DNA from: Pseudomonadota bacterium | GTDB lineage: Bacteria; Pseudomonadota; Alphaproteobacteria; Rhizobiales; Hyphomicrobiaceae | NCBI GenBank assembly: GCA_023412805.1 | Contig: JAEZRM010000120.1 | Span: 1-45,516, forward strand | DNA length: 45,516 nucleotides | Direction: 5' to 3' | In this document: positions 42,301-45,516 of the stretch, piece by piece | Numbering within the stretch: position 1 is the first letter of the stretch | Layout: every line of letters begins with the position of its first letter | Notes under the pieces: model-generated | Databases searched by the model: none | What the model was told of the DNA's origin: nothing | The model's input: the letters and a program-made list of their open reading frames with translations, nothing else | Position numbers and translations under genes: made by a program

Positions 42301-43677
42301 CTATTCCTTGAAGATCACGGTCTGACCGTCGGATCTGTCTGGTTCGATCCGCACGACATCACGATAGGCGGTGCAGTTTCCCTGCCCGGTGGCTTGACTT
42401 GTACCGGGCGGCGCCGGCGTGAACGAGGAAACCGTGCACAGCGATGTATTCATGCACATGAGAAGACAACTGAGCGGCTGATCCGCCGGTCCCGTCTTGA
42501 TCATCTCCCCCACGACAAGCGCGTGCGTGCGTGTCATGTAGCCGAAGCGTAACGGCGCAACGACTGACTTCACGGCAGCGGATGCAGGCTTGGCCGGGAC
42601 GCTTGCCGCCACGGTCTTCGGCTCCGGCTGAGCCTGCCCCGGCCCTCCCTCGTAGGCCACCGGAAGCGAGACGGCGAGATTGCTGTGCACACCCGAGCGC
42701 CAACGCGTATCCACTGTGCGCTTTGTCACCGCGCTGAACATCTGGCAGGCGCTCGTGAGCGGCGGGATGCCACCATACTGATAGCCGACGCAGCCCGCGG
42801 TCTCATCACAGGTCTTGCGGCACGCTTCGACATCCGCCGAGGGCACCGTCGAGATGATCGTACCATCGAGGCGTGTGTGCACGCGGAAGGCGTAGTTTCC
42901 GGGCGCGGCGGGAGCCGCCGGCGACTTCACCGCAGCCGACGCGCGTGGCACCGGCGGCGTTTGCGCAGGCGGTGTGGGCTGAGGAACGGGCTGCGGCAGG
43001 GCAACCGGCGGCGGATTGATGCGCGGTGTCGGTTGTGTCTGTGGGGGTTCCGTCCGTGGCCGCGCCGGACCGGCGCCGTCATTCCAGCCGAGTGAGACGA
43101 TCTGCACGCGGTGGTCGCGCGGCGGGTGCGTTTCCGAGCCGCCTGCGCCGCCGATCGAACCGACGGCTGCTATGGCCTCGTCGTGGCTCGCGCCCATGCG
43201 TCCGAGGATGAAGCCCGCGTAGCGGTCCGCCTCGAGCTCGACGCGGTGGTTCTGCCCTGCGAAATCGAGATGCCCCGCAATGTGATGCCCGACCTCGTGA
43301 GCGATCACGAACACCAGCGACCAATACTGCTGGGTCTTGGCCCCCAACTCCCGCATGAAGGTCGAGTTGTAGAAGATATAGCGCTGTCCATCCTCGCCGA
43401 TCTGCGCCTCGGCGTTTGCCGTCTCTGCACTGGCCCGCACTTGAATGCGATCGGCGACGCCCGGTATGCCCGTCGCGGCCAGAATTTCACGGAATGTAGT
43501 GGCGGCTTCCCGATCGGATTCGAAACTGCGCCTGATGCGGGGAGCGGTCGGCCCGTGCAGGCCTCTCAGCTTCTTGCCGCTCGTCTCGTGATCGATGATG
43601 AACTGCGCATCAGCCGGGCCGGTCAAGGCAATGAACGCCAAGCCGGCTGCGAGTGCGCTCCAAAGGCGCGATCGCAT
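42301..43677 (-). CDS. Secreted M48 metalloprotease with PAN-like C-terminal domains
   Basis: A 458-residue protein starting at the ATG at 43677; a TTG four codons upstream is less likely. Residues 1-24 are a signal peptide (RSRLWSALAAGLAFIALTG). The zinc site HEVGHHIAGH starts at His127, with Glu148 in ELEADRYAGF as the third ligand, which is the M48 pattern. A proline/threonine-rich linker (about 205-260) leads to two cysteine-rich modules, about 267-335 (CRKTCDETAGCVGYQY) and 378-450 (CLLMCMNTSLCTVSSF), that resemble PAN/Apple domains. M48 with attached PAN-like binding modules is uncommon; the latter may bind proteins or sugars. It is divergent from the 3-hydroxyacyl-CoA dehydrogenase gene. 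Confidence 0.85.
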   Translation of the reverse strand: MRSRLWSALAAGLAFIALTGPADAQFIIDHETSGKKLRGLHGPTAPRIRRSFESDREAATTFREILAATGIPGVADRIQVRASAETANAEAQIGEDGQRYIFYNSTFMRELGAKTQQYWSLVFVIAHEVGHHIAGHLDFAGQNHRVELEADRYAGFILGRMGASHDEAIAAVGSIGGAGGSETHPPRDHRVQIVSLGWNDGAGPARPRTEPPQTQPTPRINPPPVALPQPVPQPTPPAQTPPVPRASAAVKSPAAPAAPGNYAFRVHTRLDGTIISTVPSADVEACRKTCDETAGCVGYQYGGIPPLTSACQMFSAVTKRTVDTRWRSGVHSNLAVSLPVAYEGGPGQAQPEPKTVAASVPAKPASAAVKSVVAPLRFGYMTRTHALVVGEMIKTGPADQPLSCLLMCMNTSLCTVSSFTPAPPGTSQATGQGNCTAYRDVVRIEPDRSDGQTVIFKE

Positions 43678-43929
43678 GGCAACCCCCAATATCCGGAACC
43701 CAATTGACTGGCAAATCTAGCCAATTCCTCCGCCGCTGGCTACCCGCAGGAGCGTGTCAGCAGGCCGCGCAGGGAAGTGTTGTGAAGCCTGAGGCCCGCG
43801 CTTAAGGTGCCTCGCACCAAACAAAAATCCTGGCAGGATCGAGCACGCGCCGGGGCGCCGCAGCAGGCAACTCGCGCGTCGCTTGTGGAATGCGAGCAAC
43901 ATCAGTCCAGCTTGAGCAGAGAGGAAGAC
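43678..43929. other. Divergent region between M48 protease and 3-hydroxyacyl-CoA dehydrogenase genes
   Basis: 252 bases with no gene. Must contain both promoters; no clear -35/-10 pair was recognised. GAGAGGAAGAC is the ribosome site of the right-hand gene. Confidence 0.45.
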
Positions 43930-45474
43930 ATGGCATTCGATCCCAACCGTAAAGACATGATCATCGGCGTCGTCGGTACGGGAACCATGGGCCGGGGTAT
44001 CGTTCAGGTCTCGGCGCAGGGTGGCATGAATGTCATCGCCTATGACGAGAAGCCGGGCGCGGCGCAGGCGGCCAAGGACTTCATCGCGAAGCTGCTCGGC
44101 TCGCAGGCCGAAAAGGGCCGCATCTCTCACGAGGAAGTCGAGGCAACCCTCGGGCGCATCACCGTCAGCAGCAATCTTGCCGATATGGCGAAGGCGCACT
44201 GCGTCGTTGAAGCGATCTTCGAGCGCCTCGACATCAAGCAGGAGATGTTCGCCCGCATCGACGAGATCTGCGGCCCCGAAACCATCATCGCCACGAACAC
44301 CTCGTCGCTCCCCGTGACGGCCATCGCCGCAAAGTCGAAGCAGGCTGGCCGCATTGGCGGTATGCACTTCTTCAATCCCGTGCCGCTCATGAAGCTCGTC
44401 GAGATCATCCCCGGTCTCAAGACCGAGCCCTGGGTGACGGAAGCGCTCATGATCATCGGCCGGCGCATGACGCGCGAGCCCGTGCTCTGCGTCGACAGCC
44501 CCGGCTTCCTCGTCAATCACATCGGCCGCGGCATGGGTCCGGAATGCCAGCGCATTCTGATCGAGGATATCGCGACCTTCTACGAGATCGACCGGATCAT
44601 GACGGGTGCTCCCGGCTTCCGCATGGGGCCTTACACGCTTTCGGACCTCGTCGGCATCGACATCGGCTCGGCGGCCATGGAGTCCATGTACCAGCAGTTC
44701 TACCAGGAACCGGCCTACGCACCCTCGCCGCTCATGTCACTGCGCGCGGCCGGCGGCCTGCTCGGCCAGAAGACCGGCCAGGGCTGGTACAAATACGACG
44801 GCGGCAAGAAAGTCGAACCGGAAGCGCGCCCGACACCGTCGACGATGCCGAAGTCTGTCTGGGTCCGCCCGAGCGAGCACAATCAGGATCTGCAGGCGCC
44901 ATTCATCGAGTATCTCAAGAGCACCGGCGTCACATTGGAGAGCGGCGATGCGCCGAGCAAGGGTGCGCTGATCATCATCACGCCCGTCGGCTATGACGTG
45001 ACGACCGCCGTCGCCGAGCTGAAGCTGGACGGTGCGCGCACCGTCGCGGTCGATCTCCTGTTCGGCCTCAAAGGCCCCCGCACGGTGATGGTCTCGCCCG
45101 CGACTGATCCGGCATTCCGCGATCAGGCCCATGCCCTCATGGGGCATGATGGGCAAGCGGCTATCGTGATCAACGACAGTCCGGGGTTCGTCGCGCAGCG
45201 TGCCGTTGCCGCGCTCGTGAATGTCGGCTGCAACATCGCGCAGCGCGCCGTTGGCGTGCCCGCCGACATCGACAAAGGTGCCAAGCTCGGTCTCGGCTAT
45301 CCCTTTGGGCCCATCGAATGGGGCGACCGCATCGGACCAGGACGCGTTCTCTTCATTCTCGAGCGCCTGTACGCGTTCTACAACGACCCGCGCTACAAGC
45401 CTTCTCCCTGGCTCAAGCGGCGCGTCATGCTCGGCCTCCCGCTCTCGACGCCGGAAGGCATCGTGCGTAGCTGA
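43930..45474 (+). CDS. 3-hydroxyacyl-CoA dehydrogenase, PaaH-like
   Basis: A 514-residue NAD-dependent enzyme that oxidises 3-hydroxyacyl-CoA to 3-oxoacyl-CoA. The start at 43930 is supported by the ribosome site and by family sequence; a longer frame to 43807 is not conserved. The NAD fold is GVVGTGTMGRGIVQVSAQGG near residue 14. The catalytic region GGMHFFNPVPLMKLVEIIPG holds the histidine. The C-terminal domain is duplicated: one copy near residues 190-290 (CVDSPGFLVNHIGRGMGPE) and another near 410-505 (VINDSPGFVAQRAVAALVNV), the layout seen in PaaH-type enzymes. It may act in phenylacetate or general beta-oxidation; no linked paa genes are in the window. Confidence 0.92.
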   Translation: MAFDPNRKDMIIGVVGTGTMGRGIVQVSAQGGMNVIAYDEKPGAAQAAKDFIAKLLGSQAEKGRISHEEVEATLGRITVSSNLADMAKAHCVVEAIFERLDIKQEMFARIDEICGPETIIATNTSSLPVTAIAAKSKQAGRIGGMHFFNPVPLMKLVEIIPGLKTEPWVTEALMIIGRRMTREPVLCVDSPGFLVNHIGRGMGPECQRILIEDIATFYEIDRIMTGAPGFRMGPYTLSDLVGIDIGSAAMESMYQQFYQEPAYAPSPLMSLRAAGGLLGQKTGQGWYKYDGGKKVEPEARPTPSTMPKSVWVRPSEHNQDLQAPFIEYLKSTGVTLESGDAPSKGALIIITPVGYDVTTAVAELKLDGARTVAVDLLFGLKGPRTVMVSPATDPAFRDQAHALMGHDGQAAIVINDSPGFVAQRAVAALVNVGCNIAQRAVGVPADIDKGAKLGLGYPFGPIEWGDRIGPGRVLFILERLYAFYNDPRYKPSPWLKRRVMLGLPLSTPEGIVRS

Positions 45475-45516
45475 ACTCCCCTGGGGGGGCGGGGACTCGG
45501 CGCGCGCGGGGGGTGT

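Noticed and set aside
1..45516. CRISPR array, prophage or insertion sequence
   Set aside because: No regularly spaced repeats, transposase, integrase or phage genes were found on either strand.

Overview
The window is a stretch of alphaproteobacterial chromosome, most likely from the order Hyphomicrobiales (Rhizobiales). The evidence is GC-rich DNA together with fabA-fabB-fabI in the usual rhizobial order, a RegB/RegA (ActS/ActR) redox two-component system beside a Sco/SenC gene, MmcB, an alphaproteobacterial DksA that has lost most zinc-binding cysteines, and a PHB depolymerase. Genus cannot be told from the sequence alone. Almost everything is core metabolism. There is no prophage, transposase, CRISPR array or secretion island, so the novelty is limited to small proteins, repeats and a few odd gene arrangements.

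Layout. 1-1489 (minus): start of an archaic chaperone-usher pilus operon (spore coat U subunit, PapD-like chaperone, usher cut by the window edge). 1752-3510 (minus): aroK-aroB, shikimate pathway. 3762-5963 (plus): a 48-residue membrane protein and a 680-residue exported protein of unknown function. 5969-7516: divergent MarR and LysR regulators. 7569-10760 (minus): a solitary family 5 solute-binding protein, a GFA-domain protein and a proline iminopeptidase. 10858-15122 (minus): icd, fabI, fabB, fabA, the last three being the anaerobic-type unsaturated fatty acid genes plus enoyl-ACP reductase. 15356-17773 (plus): rlmN, a four-helix membrane protein, a palindromic repeat element and mmcB. 17779-20621: regA and regB (minus), divergent from sco1/senC (plus).

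20958-24864 (plus): phaZ, a YgjP-type metallopeptidase and a lactate/alpha-hydroxyacid oxidase. 25035-28891: rpsU (minus), dksA and metK (plus), carA (minus). 29058-31731 (minus): sdhC-sdhD-sdhA without an adjacent sdhB. 32064-33958 (minus): an Ldh2-family dehydrogenase and an RraA-like protein. 34119-34192: tRNA-Cys. 34411-37253: GNAT acetyltransferase, an exported lysine/alanine-repeat protein, aroC and a small alpha/beta hydrolase. 37371-45474: polA, a second SdhA-like flavoprotein, an M48 protease with PAN-like domains, and a 3-hydroxyacyl-CoA dehydrogenase.

How the genes work together: several encode central carbon and redox functions (Icd, succinate dehydrogenase, RegBA, Sco) and carbon storage or fatty-acid handling (PhaZ, FabA/B/I, hydroxyacyl-CoA dehydrogenase). 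The aromatic pathway appears as three separate genes (aroK, aroB, aroC). The least explained items are the 15-bp perfect inverted repeat between fabA and rlmN, the 25-bp tandem repeats over the sdhA stop codon at the place where sdhB would be expected, the exported Lys/Ala-repeat protein, the M48-PAN protease, and the small-protein/exported-protein pair next to aroK.
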